From contig CM028924.1 of assembly GCA_016801845.1 (NCBI GenBank), forward strand, positions 10,498,825 through 10,562,824: a DNA stretch of 64,000 nucleotides, in the 5' to 3' direction. Both the position numbers and the translations under genes were made by a program. Positions 1 to 10,256 of the stretch are shown piece after piece. The stretch's first letter is position 1; each line of letters begins with the position of its first letter. This DNA is from Polydactylus sextarius (lineage: Eukaryota > Chordata > Actinopteri > Polynemidae). Below the pieces are notes generated by a model, which saw only the letters and a program-made list of their open reading frames with translations, was not told the DNA's origin and ran no database searches.

Positions 1-284
1 AATGTGACGCCCCCTGCTGGACACGAAAATATTATCTGACTATATGACATATGTTGGAAAAGGCTGAAGGAGGAGAGAGAGTGATCATGGTTGCAAGAGG
101 TCTACCTCACCAGACAGGACTATCTAAACATCTGTACAATAACATCCGTACTTCATCGGAACATCTGTACTGTGCCAGGTGGGACTGGTTGTTGGCTGGT
201 TCAAAAAAAAAAAAAAACCAGCAGGGTGTACAAACATGGACCATCTGTACTGACTAAGGAGGTCACAAGGTCAAAGTCCAAATG

Positions 285-590
285 GAAGACGCCACCTAAA
301 GTGGTAGAGAATAACCGAGCTAAGACAATGTGGGACTTTCAGATCCAGATCTAGATCCAGATCGACAAACTGGTGACGCTGAACCAACCAGACATCGATA
401 AACAAGCAACAGAACAGAAGAAGGCAGTGATGACAGATGTTCAATACCAAGTGATCACATCAGGAAGAAGGAACACGAGAAGCTAACCAGAACATGAGGG
501 CAGTGAGACAAAACTGAGACAAAACTGTGGTTCCAGCAGATCCCAGATCCAAGAGTTCAGCTCTAGGAACATTTAAGATACTGAACCATA
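285..590 (+). pseudogene. Decayed LINE (non-LTR retrotransposon) ORF fragment
   Basis: Translation gives VVENNRAKTMWDFQIQ, then after an in-frame stop DKLVTLNQPDID and a QKKAVMTDVQ stretch, and further on a WFQQIP-like piece. I recognise this series of motifs as the C-terminal part of a non-LTR retrotransposon polyprotein that is common in vertebrate genomes. Stops and small frame shifts interrupt it, so it is a dead fragment. The exact clade is not clear from memory. Confidence 0.55.
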
Positions 591-1120
591 CACATACACA
601 GACAGACACACATATAAACACACACACACGTATGTGTAGTCATGTTGTTTGTTTGTTGCTAAAAGCATGTGTAAAATTATATAAATACTCTTAATTTTGT
701 GTAAATATTTTGTACATCTTAAATCGTGTATTATAACATAAATCATAAATAAGTTACAAACTCCTGTCCTGATGTTAAAGATAAACAAAATAAAGTTGTT
801 AATTAACCTAATTTAAAACAGTCAAACACAAACAAACCAGGAAATGAAAACTTGATCTGTAACTGCGACACCTTTATCGCATGAATGAATAATAGACAGA
901 TTAAGTGATTAAAGTGTATTAAAAGTGATCAAACAGAAACTGAAACAAGTCAGACCCAAACAAACAGTAAGCGCCGTTAGCTGCCCGGCTAACGTTAGCC
1001 AGCTAACGCTACTTAAATAAACCATCCTTGAAACTAAGCGGAGCTAGCTCCGGAGCGGCGGCAGCTTTGTGTTGCTGTCACCCGGATTAGACTGCCCCTC
1101 ACCCGGCCGCGCTCACTGAC

Positions 1121-1197
1121 CTGCCACCGCCCGCAGGGTTCCGTAAAACGGCTTCTCCGGTGAGTCTGAAAAGGACAGAGCAGCTCCTCCACGCCAT
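1121..1197 (-). CDS. Candidate first coding exon of a divergent gene with a mitochondrial-type N terminus
   Basis: On the minus strand an ATG in good context (AACATGG) opens a 25-codon exon beginning MAWRSCSVLFRLTGEAVL. It ends at AG followed by a GTCAGT donor-like site, in phase 2. The N terminus is rich in Arg, Ser and Leu without acidic residues until Glu15, as in mitochondrial targeting sequences. It lies in CpG-rich DNA about 630 bp upstream of the mb21d2 start, in head-to-head orientation, so a shared bidirectional promoter is possible. No further exon was recognised between position 1 and 1120, and the gene is not identified. A plus-strand donor-like site at 1158 (CCG/GTGAGT) offers a competing reading as a non-coding exon. 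Confidence 0.3.
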
Positions 1198-1689
1198 GTT
1201 GGAGCCCAATGACACCGACCCCGGGCAGGTCGTTCATTTCCGGGTCAACACGGAGTTTGGCCAAAATCTCGATAAACGGCTCTGGAAGGGCCGAGCGACC
1301 AGCGACACCTGGAGGCCAGAGAGCGACACTACAACCGAGAAAAACAAAATAAAAGACCTCGGTGAAGTTAACGTTCAAAACACATACATCCACTTCCGTT
1401 GGTGACTTTCAAAGTAAAGCACAAAGTACTTTGATTATTTTACTTTTAAGGAACAGATTTGTATTTTTTTCCTCAATAATGTATTTTATTTATACAAGCT
1501 TTACATGACACAGAGTATAACAACATATTTTTAATATTGTTTTATTCATTAATAAATAAAATGACTTAATATTGAAACAACATCAACATAATTAATTATA
1601 ATTATTCATTTGTTTATATAGTTTGCAATTATTTGTAGTATTTTCGTTGTAAAATAGAGTGTTATCGCTACAGTTGAGAAAATGTTTTA

Positions 1690-1823
1690 TTCTGAAGGCG
1701 GGAAGAGGAAGTGCAGAAGTGGTTTCCGGCGCTTGTGTTCGGTGAGGTCTAGCTCGGCTCGGCTCGGTACAGACCAGCAGGACCAGCAGCAGTAGAGAAC
1801 CTGTGTGTGACCGTGGAGGAAAG
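1690..1823 (+). promoter_or_regulatory. mb21d2 5' UTR and CpG-rich promoter region
   Basis: GC- and CpG-rich sequence directly upstream of the mb21d2 ATG, with a short GCTCG-type tandem repeat near 1751-1766. The ATG at 1824 sits in a good context (AAGATGG). No TATA box is evident, as usual for CpG-island promoters. The transcription start was not determined. Confidence 0.5.
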
Positions 1824-2070
1824 ATGGCGGCCCCTGCTCTCTCCGGTCGGGCTGGCTCAGCGGGCAGCCTGGGGAACAGCCCCACCATGGCCGCCGGCAG
1901 GCTGCCTCACGGCGGCGGCGTCGGCCCCGAGCTCGACTTTAGGTCGGCGGCCCGGATGGAGGATCTGAACCGGCTCATCCAGGAGTTCAGCAAACACGAC
2001 CAGCGGGAGTACGACGACCAGCGAGCGCTGGAGATCCACACGGCCAAGGACTTCATCTTCTCTATGCTCG
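1824..2070 (+). CDS. mb21d2: mb21d2 exon 1 (Mab-21 domain containing 2, N-terminal part)
   Basis: This exon encodes the first 82 residues and the first base of codon 83. It starts MAAPALSGRAGSAG and has a Gly/Ala-rich leader. From about residue 36 it matches vertebrate MB21D2: ELDFRSAARMEDLNRLIQEF, then KHDQREYDDQRALEIHTAKD. The exon ends ATG CTC G before GTGAGG, a normal donor, in phase 1. The start was set at 1824 because it gives the MAAP N terminus in good Kozak context; an upstream in-frame GTG at 1803 is not a likely start. The leader is somewhat longer than in human, which fits the 503-residue total against roughly 490 in mammals. Confidence 0.93.
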
Positions 2071-2636
2071 GTGAGGACACAAACACACACAAATACACAG
2101 AGTCCGTTATTTAACGGGGACACACACCGGACTAACTGCGTCCATAGTCCGGGCGTGACTCTCCGTCTGAGCTGTGAGTCAGTCCGGAGCCGCATCCGGA
2201 TCCACCTGCTCAGGTGACCGATGAGGGAAGCGGCGGCTCCAGAAAGATGATCCTCAGATCCTCATGAGTCCACCAGGACTGAACCTGAACCCTCTTAGAC
2301 CGGATCTGATCTGGATCATAAACACATATTGAGACACTGAGGTTACTGTGATTTAAAGCTAACACATGAGAACCGTAAAGAATCAACTGCGTGGTTTGTT
2401 TTGTCTCTTTGGATTAAAATGGAAACAAACAAATAAATAAACAAACTAAACCCACAGCAGATTAGTTTCTTTCATCCTGAGGAATCAGCTGTGTACGACA
2501 TGTTGACGTGGTTTCTGACGTTTATTCCTGATTTCTTGGATCGTGTCTGCTGTTTGTTTCAGTTTTTACTGTCAATCTCTAAAACCTGTGTGAGTCTGAG
2601 GTTTGTCTACTTCAGGGGACGTGGTCTACGTTGGCC

Positions 2637-2675
2637 AGAACTTCGTAGACCAGTGTCTACGGTCTACGAAGTTCT
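2637..2675. repeat. Perfect 15-bp hairpin in the mb21d2 intron
   Basis: AGAACTTCGTAGACC is followed, after a 9-base loop, by its exact reverse complement. A related but less perfect stretch near 4755-4835 repeats the surrounding TTCAGG, CTGGTCTA and ACTACGAAG words, so this seems to be a small dispersed repeat. Confidence 0.7.
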
Positions 2676-2798
2676 ACGTTCTTTATGTCTTTATATCTTT
2701 AAACCACTAGCATGTTTACATTCTTTACATATTTATATTTTTTATGTATTTACGTCTCCGGAGTTTTAACTCCTTTCAGGTGTTTACACACGAATCCC

Positions 2799-2811
2799 GT
2801 TGCCTAGCAAC
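2799..2811. promoter_or_regulatory. RFX X-box-like motif
   Basis: GTTGCCTAGCAAC is a perfect palindromic match to the X-box pattern GTTGCC-N-GCAAC bound by RFX factors. Other isolated matches lie at 18827-18840, 19282-19295 (GTTGCTATGGCAAC, also very close) and 22515-22528. Occupancy is unknown. Confidence 0.45.
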
Positions 2812-2995
2812 CACAATTGCACCTAAAAGTTTGACAAGGTTACGAAAAAAATTGCGTACATTTTACAAATTACTGATTAAATTGTAAAGTCGTGTTTTCG
2901 CCACTGGGGGCGTCCATCTTTCACTAAGCTAGAATGGTCGCCCCCTGCAGGCACGAAAACTACTCTTCTTTTACGTATCAGTGTTGAGAGAGTGA

Positions 2996-3010
2996 CGCCC
3001 CCTAGTGGCG
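2996..3010 (-). promoter_or_regulatory. CTCF-like motif
   Basis: Read on the minus strand the bases CGCCACTAGGGGGCG match the core of the vertebrate CTCF motif. A weaker CCACTGGGGGCG match lies about 100 bp upstream on the plus strand. Such motifs also occur in dispersed repeats, so function is not assured. Confidence 0.35.
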
Positions 3011-5611
3011 AAAAAGTGAGTCAACAAGGTGAATTTCTGACGTTTTACAAGACGATCAGATGTTTTCACAGTTTATCGTCAGTCTCAATGACGACTCATA
3101 ACGCTTGACCCTCTAACGCTGCCGTCGCAGTCGTTTTGAGTAAAACTTCTGTCAACGTTAGGTTTGAAACAGAACCGGTGTGAGAGGAGGAAGAGGAGAA
3201 CGAAGAGCTGCAGGATCGTGAGATGTGATCAGCGAAAGCATTTCCTGTCAGAGAGTGTTTCATTATGAAGCTGGATCTCCTCCAAAATCCGGATTAAAAT
3301 AGTGCGACAGCAGGACTTTCCGTTTCACTGAACCTCGCTGTTAAATTTAGTTTGTTTTGTTCCGATGCCGAACGTGGCGACAGTCTGTCATGTCCGACGT
3401 CCAGGTCCAGACCGTCCTGGTCCCAGATCAGGGTCCGGTTTGTGGCCTCTGAGTCTCTGACAGTGATTCAACAAGCAAACAAACACAGGAATGTAGTCGT
3501 CTGCCAGAAAGTGTTTGTTTTCAGCTCAGTGGAGCAGAAAAACTGGTTTGGACTGATCTGGTTGAACTGCTGAGGTCTGGTCGGACGTGGTCCAGACTTT
3601 AGACTGAGAGGACGGAGTAAACGAACCCGATCAGACCTGGTTGTTGTTGACGCCGCCAGCGTTGCGATGTGTTTTGGTTTGATGATATTTGACTCCAGCC
3701 GCAGTAACAAGACCTGGAGTGAACACGAACGCAAGAAGGTGAATTCACAAACATTTGACACAACGTTTGACGCTCAAATCATCGTTGCTCTCAACCAGTC
3801 AGGTGGTATCGTACATCCACTACCGCTCAAAAATTTGGGATCACTTGTTTTCCTTGAAAACACACACGACATTAGTATGAATAGGAGATATAGCAAATGA
3901 ACAGGACGTGGTGACATCGTCAGAGTTAGAAATGATGATTTTAACGGAAATGTTGAATGTTTATCCAGTCTTCCAGGTCCAATATCTGTGCTCTTTTGTC
4001 CGTCTCAGTCTTTATTTTTCACTGACTAGTCTGAGATAACAGCTTTTCTTGCCAATCCTGCCACAATATCCGGCATCCTTGAAGTCCTCTTCACTGTTGA
4101 AGCTGACGCTGGTGTTTGACGGTTACTATTTAATGTCAGTTGATGACTGTGAGGCGTCTTTATCTCAGACCACACGTTCCCAGATATTTGTCTTCTTGCA
4201 AAGTTGTACGTCAGAGCCTCCCACTCCTTTTTCTGTCCTTGTTAGAGCCAGATTTTTCTGCTCTTTGAAGTTTAATTTCATCGCAATTTCTCGCGTTGAG
4301 TAGCCTTTATTTCTCAGCAAAACAACAGACTGACAGATCTGGAAAAAAAGTTATTTCTTTCTGGTCATTTCAAGCCTGTAAACAAACTAAATGATGCTAA
4401 ACTAACCTAAAGAGTGGCATGCTCCCTTGACAGTTTTCAGCTGCGCAACACAATTGAAAAAGGGTTTTCTACTAATCAGTTAGTTATAAAATAAATAACT
4501 ACGATTAGCAGCCATACCAGTAGACTGATGCAGGACTGACAGTTGCTGATAATAGACCTTTATGCAAAAAATGTCAATCATTCTTTAAAAATCATCTGAT
4601 TGATTTTAATTGTTTATGAAATGGAACTAAAAATTGGTGGTGAATGTCATAAAAAATGTTTTTTTTTAAAAAATAAAATTCTTTTTAACGGTAGTGTTAT
4701 TTTTTCAATGTGTTCTGCGTTCAAACCTGAAACTGAATCTAGGATCTGTGTTCTTCAGGGTACCTGGTCTATGTTTTCAAGACCTTCGAAGACCGGTCTC
4801 CGGTGTCCGGACAGTGTAGACTACGAAGAATTTCCTGTTTAGTGTATTCACTAGGATGTACAGATAGTGACTAGGGTCAGATAGTCGGATATCTGAAACA
4901 CACTATCCATCATATATCAGATTCGGATCGTTGTCTCCAGTATAACACGTAGCTGTTAAGCATTCAGATGCTAAGCTGTTAGCCGCTACCTACTTACTGC
5001 GTAGCTGTTATTTATAATTTACAGCATATTATAAAACGATTAAGAGAGGTAATTTCAGCTTTTTAAATGTTTTAAGACGTCAATCATCTGTGCTTTAGAT
5101 AGCATGCCCAAATGCTAACGGCTAATTGTTCTAGGTCACTGTTCACTGAATCACATCCTGGGTTTCACCATCGGTGGTTAATAAAGATGATTAGTCCCCA
5201 GCTTTTGTTTTTCCTCAGACTTTAGTGTCTTTGTCGACTCTCACTGAGGTGAATCCCAGCAGGTCCACGTTAGCATCCGGTGCTAACAGGTTAGCTACGT
5301 CTTCGTGGAGATAAACAAGCGATAAAGAGAAACTGCGGCACATTTTAACTTATATTCTACTACTAGAGGGTTTTGAGTAATGTCAGTTGAAATTAAACAA
5401 ATCAATGCTACATCAACACAAGATTGTTTGCACTATGTACCACCTACTCGTAATTAATCATATGTTCTGAAATTGATTTTTATCGGATATCTGTGTATCC
5501 CTTGATTTTACGCCTGTACATAGTTACACCTTTACAAGCAAAAGAGAGAAGTTTGTCATTTGTAGATTAGAAATTGTAGAATTTAACCTTGTTTCGTCCT
5601 CTGTCTCTCAG

Positions 5612-6876
5612 GTATGGTCCAGAAGTTGGACCAGAAGCTGCCGGTGGCCAATGAGTACCTCCTCCTGTCAGGCGGCGTTCGAGAAGGCGTGGTGGACATG
5701 GACCTGGACGAGTTGAGCGTCTACGCCCGCGGCACCGACTATGACATGGACTTCACTCTGCTCGTCCCGGCGCTCAAACTCCACGACCGCAACCAGCCAG
5801 TGACCTTGGACATGAGACACTCGGCGCTGGGCCACTCCTGGCTCAGCCTTCGCCTCTTCGACGAAGGGACCATCAACAAGTGGAAAGATTGCTGCACCAT
5901 TGTCGACCACATCAACGGCACCACCAACTACTTCTTCTCTCCGACGCTGGTGGCTGACTGGTTCTACCAGTCAATCTCGCTGGTGCTGCTGGAGGTGCAG
6001 AAGAAGCCTCAGAGAGGGATGCCGAGGGTGGAGAAGGTGGAGAGGAACGGCACCATCATCTCCGTCATCCTGGGTGTCGGCAGCAGCCGGATGCTGTACG
6101 ACATCGTCCCCGTGGTGTCGTTTAAAGGCTGGCCGGCCGTCGCCCAGAGCTGGCTGATGGAGAACCACTTCTGGGACGGGAAGATCACGGAGGAGGAGGT
6201 GATCAGCGGCTTCTACCTGGTCCCCGCCTGCTCCTACAAAGGTCGCAAGGAGAACGAGTGGCGCCTGTCGTTCGCTCGCAGCGAGGTGCAGCTGAAGAAG
6301 TGCATCTCGTCCAGCCTGATGCAGGCGTACCAGGCGTGTAAAGCCATCATCATCAAGCTGCTGTCGCGCCCCAAAGCCATCAGCCCCTACCACCTGCGCA
6401 GCATCATGCTGTGGGCCTGCGACCGCCTCCCCGCCAACTATCTGGCGCAGGACGACTTCTCCGCCCACTTCCTGCTCGGGCTGATCGACGACCTGCAGCA
6501 CTGCCTCGTCAACAAGATGTGCCCCAACTACTTCATCCCGCAGTGCAACATGCTGGAGCACCTGTCGGACGAGACGGCCATGCTGCACGCCCGCAAACTG
6601 TCCTCGGTACGCTCCGACCCGGCCGAGCACCTGCGCACCACCATCGAGCACGCCAAGGCCGCCAACCGGCTGACGGTGGAACTGCAGTGGCGGGGCAGTT
6701 CCAACAACCTGCCGTCGCCGCAGTCCGACGCCGGCGGTGAGAACCAACCGGACGACCGGCTCGCCAAGAAGCTGCAGCAGCTGGTCACCGAGAATCCCGG
6801 GAAATCCATCTCGGTGTTCATCAACCCGGACGACGTCACGCGGCCGCACTTCCGCATCGACGACAAATTCTTCTGA
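5612..6876 (+). CDS. mb21d2: mb21d2 exon 2 (Mab-21/cGAS-fold domain and C terminus)
   Basis: This exon completes codon 83 (Gly) and encodes the remaining 420 residues to a TGA stop. The acceptor is CTCTCAG. The protein matches vertebrate MB21D2 almost without gaps, including NEYLLLSGGVREGVVD, ARGTDYDMDFTLLVP, SFKGWPAVAQSWLMENHFWD, YQACKAIIIKLLSRPKAISP and the terminal FINPDDVTRPHFRIDDKFF. The family has the nucleotidyltransferase fold shared with cGAS and Mab-21. SGG (about residues 102-104) and the paired acidic residues D127/D129 in YDMDF fall where the nucleotide-binding motif would be, but no catalytic activity is established for MB21D2. The exon is GC-rich at third codon positions, unlike its flanks. 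No frameshift or stop interrupts it; with exon 1 the product is 503 residues. Confidence 0.96.
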
Positions 6877-7304
6877 GGGACGGCGCCACGTCCTTCGCCC
6901 CACGTCGTCGTCCTCCTCCTCGCCTGGTGCCCTGCCTCCTCTGAAACTTTATTTTTTACATTTTTCTTATGTTTCTCTGCCACAGAGTGAAGTGAGGTGA
7001 TCGTCTAGTTTAGTGTCTGCCACAATTTTTTTATTTTTTATTTTTCTATTCCCTCTGCCCTCGTCCCTTCTCTTTCACTGTGTGCCCTTGTGTTTTTTTT
7101 ACCTGCTGATTGCCTTTTAAACAGACAGCCGATTAGGAGCAGGTTGTTTTTAAAAATGAAAAACAAACAAAAACAAACAAACAAAAAAAAAAACTGAGGG
7201 ATGAGGCGAAAGTCCACCTCCGGATGGAATTTGTTGTAGTAGATTTAACGCCATTATCAGGGATCCTGGGAACGACACGTAAACCGCCACCTCCTGAAAA
7301 ATAA
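6877..7304 (+). other. mb21d2: mb21d2 3' UTR (end uncertain)
   Basis: Non-coding sequence after the stop, with T-rich and A-rich tracts. The first AATAAA signal is at 7299-7304 (inside GAAAAATAAACG). Longer 3' UTRs are common for this gene, so transcripts may run further; AATAAA also occurs near 11067. Confidence 0.4.
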
Positions 7305-8019
7305 ACGCCGCCGAGGCTTGTTCCAATACGATCAGGTCGAGTTAAGTTAACAAGATTGTCGAACAAGACTGCGACGTTTATGATTGTACGCTACTTCAGG
7401 AAGTGGCGTGGCGGTTCCAGGAGTAAAGATAAACAAGTTGCGTCTGAAGGTGGATGTTCGTCCCTCGGAGGAATGTCTTAGTCCTGCTGGGCGATGATGG
7501 TACTAACGTCTTAGATTTAAACTAACTGTAAATAGAAGAAGAGAACTGATGTGTATAGACAGGAAGTGAACTAGAGACTGATAATGTTGATGATGATATG
7601 TGGACTACTTTTCGTCTTAACTTTGCACAGAATGTAAAAAAAAAAAAAAAACACTTTTCCTCTCGATGGTGGACGTCGTGTTCGTCCTGATTCTGAATCG
7701 TTGTATCATATCATTAGACAGGGTGACGCCCCTGCTGGAGGATCGTCGCTTTGCGCGTTTTAAATGCTCCTGCGAGTACACGGCGATACTGCAGCAGTAC
7801 TTCAGTACAAAGTTCAAACGAGCTGCTTTTCGATCGCTTGGTATTCCTCATCCAGGACGTGGTAAAAATTCAAAGATGCTGCAATGGCACGAGGACAGTA
7901 TCGATGTACGATCTGTGAAAAAGTTTTCTTTTGGGTTTTGACCAGGTAGTCCAGCTCCTGCTCCTATAGGAAGATCCTGAAATTGTTTGCAGACTAGAGG
8001 AGATGTGTAATCTTTATGT

Positions 8020-8500
8020 TAAGCCGTGTTTTCACCAAGTAAGTTCTGGGGAAAATTTAGAGACCGGGAACTTTTCAGGAATGTCCTCTCACTCGGTACA
8101 CTCTGTGTTTCACATTGGAAAAAATATATGAATTAATTTATTAATGTGTGGCGACCGCATTAATTTGTGGTCACCACACATTGATCATTATATGTTAAAC
8201 CCTGCGATCATTTGACCGCGTCGCTTCGTTCGTTTCTTCTATTCTATTTATTGATGCTTCTACCGCTGGGTTCTTTGTTGACTGCGTCATGTACCATCTG
8301 GAGTTACAACCAGTTACCGCCGTGTTAACCTAAAGCCCTGCCCAGGAAGTTCTCTGGGCCGAACCGAGTACCTAATCCTAGGCAGGGGCACCTTTCTCCC
8401 CTGAAAAGGTTCCTGAGTTTCGCCTTTCAGGAACTGTTTCTCTGTAGACAGGCACCACCGGCTGAGTTCCTGTAAATTTACCTTGGTGCCCTAATAACTA
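8020..8500. mobile_element. Possible non-autonomous DNA element
   Basis: The stretch carries repeated words around AAGTTCTGGGG, GGGAACTTTTCAGGAA, GAAAAGGTTCCTGAG and TTTCAGGAACTG in opposing orientations, as in the ends of small fish DNA transposons. Exact termini and target-site duplication could not be fixed by eye. Confidence 0.3.
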
Positions 8501-8599
8501 GCATGGCGAGTCTTTTGGCCAAAATGATAAAAATAAAAATATTTGTAATGCAACGGGCTAGCATAGTTTTGCTCAACAACAACTTGTAACAACAAGTTG

Positions 8600-8626
8600 T
8601 CAGCAACAACAACTTGTTGTTGCTGA
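8600..8626. repeat. Short palindrome of CAA/TTG triplets
   Basis: TCAGCAACAACAA and its reverse complement flank a single central base. Neighbouring bases (8575-8645) contain further CAACAA and TTGTTG blocks. Confidence 0.6.
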
Positions 8627-9534
8627 GTAGCTCATGTTGTTGCTCATGTTTTACATATCCAAAAATTATTTTACACCAAAGTTCTCAAGGTATTCCACCA
8701 GTTGGACCTGCCCTCCAGCAGGAGGTGTCTTGACCTGGCCGGTCCCAAGCAAATGATTGACAAACCCTGAAGCTTGTGACCACAGATGAAGGTTATAGAT
8801 CGATTGGTAAATCAACAACTTTGTCTCTTGCTACTTTAGCGATTTGCCCCAACCTGAAGGGTTGGGGCTGATCCACCCCTCAATCAGAACCGTGACCTGA
8901 AAGACTCGTTCGAACCTGCAGCTGTGTCATTGCCGTTACTTCCTGTCAGTTTAACACTCGCATTAATCTGCTGCTGACCATCCTCTGGTGGAGCGTCACT
9001 GAATATATTCTCTCTTTACACATGAAATCACTAGCATATCTTCATGTATTCCTCTCACCTGCTTCCTGTTCCTTTGTTTTGATCGGAAGTGATCGCTCGT
9101 CTACATATGCTTCACTGTTTTCGTACGAGCTTTGTCGTATTTTAACCTGATCCGTTGTTTGCTTTTTTGTGTTTCGATTTGTTTATTGAAGATTCTACCC
9201 AATTCAACCAGCTCAGGATGTTTGATCTAACTGATTGTAGTCGACTGTGACCAGGTTAGCATCAATTTTTTACAAGACTGAAATGATTGAACCCGAACCC
9301 CAACATAGTTGTTCAATGTCCCTATCCGAGGGCAGTGTCTTTCAGAGGCCCTGGTTTACGAATGTCTGAACCAACGCTCCTTAAACAAGATGTTCTATGT
9401 ACTGATGTAACATGTTACTCCTACAACGACTAAAAGTTTGCTGTCATTACATCCTGTCCCATTACATGTGGCTGTTCCAAGTCTGCCCCCTGCAGGTAGA
9501 TCCATAGCTGCGTCCCAATGCAGTGGTTGTATGT

Positions 9535-9830
9535 ATTTTATGTAGCTAACTTAGCTAACCTTAGCTAACTTTGATAAATTAGGTAATTTAGCTACTATCC
9601 TGGCTAACTGAGGTACCTTAGCTTATTAGCTACCATAGCTAATTGGGCTATGTTAGCTAACTTAACCTAATTAAGATACCTTAGCTTATTTAGCCACCTC
9701 AGCTAAATAGCTACTTAATTTGGGTATGTTAGCTAACTTATCCTATTTACATACCACAGGCTGTTTTTACCACCTAATTCAGATGCTTTAGGTTATTTAG
9801 CAGCTTTAGCTTGTGTAGCGTAGCGTGTGC
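9535..9830. repeat. Degenerate TTAGCTAA array
   Basis: Words such as TTAGCTAACTTAGCTAACC and CCTTAGCTTATTTAGC recur every 10-20 bases. Comparable arrays lie at about 17140-17720, 20600-20850, 22020-22410, 23390-23860 and 36225-36610; some are joined to a conserved tail described separately. Confidence 0.7.
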
Positions 9831-10214
9831 GACTTGTCAGGTACAGGTCGGGTCACTAGCCTCTGACCCTGTTCACGACACATTCTTCAAAAAGTTTCAG
9901 AACATTTGTCCCTTCTCTTCCGGTACGTAGTCTTCCTCAGACTAGTTCCTAAACCAGTTCCTAGACCAGTTCAGACTGGTTTCCTGGTCTTGGACACTTA
10001 CACTGAATGTTAGCTAATTTTCCGACTCCTGCTGTTTTGCATTTGCCTCTAAGCATCATGGGAATTGTAGTTTGTCCTGAGCTGGTTGAGTTGAAGATCA
10101 GTTTTGTTTCCATTTTGATTTTCCTGAACATTTCCAGAAAAATGCCAAATACTCCTGCAGACATCAGACCGGCAATGTGCTCACCATGTTATCATCCTAA
10201 AGTGCAATTAGTGA

Positions 10215-10256
10215 AACACACACACACACACACACACACATGCACACACACACACT
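10215..10256. repeat. CA microsatellite
   Basis: An ACACAC run with one TG interruption, about 42 bases. Confidence 0.9.

Larger units (their letters stand above)
2071..5611 (+). other. mb21d2: mb21d2 intron 1
   Basis: A 3.5-kb GT/AG intron. It holds an X-box-like motif (2799-2811), a CTCF-like motif (2996-3010), a hairpin (2637-2675), a second related hairpin-like stretch (about 4755-4835) and a partial copy of a terminal inverted repeat (about 5335-5395). No other exon was recognised. Confidence 0.85.

Noticed and set aside
9..21. CGCCCCCTGCTGG words here and at many other places as CTCF sites
   Set aside because: Most copies have only the short GCCCCCTGCTGG or GCAGG core, common in fish dispersed repeats. 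Only the better matches were listed.
5971..6903. 310-codon open frame on the minus strand across mb21d2 exon 2
   Set aside because: It is antisense to a well-supported coding exon; GC-rich third positions suppress stops on the other strand. Its composition (Gln, Val, Gly, Asp repeats) shows no family.
8140..8200. Possible CRISPR-like or phage-like repeat signals
   Set aside because: The window is vertebrate; spacing and unit structure of the repeats fit micro- and minisatellites and transposons only.
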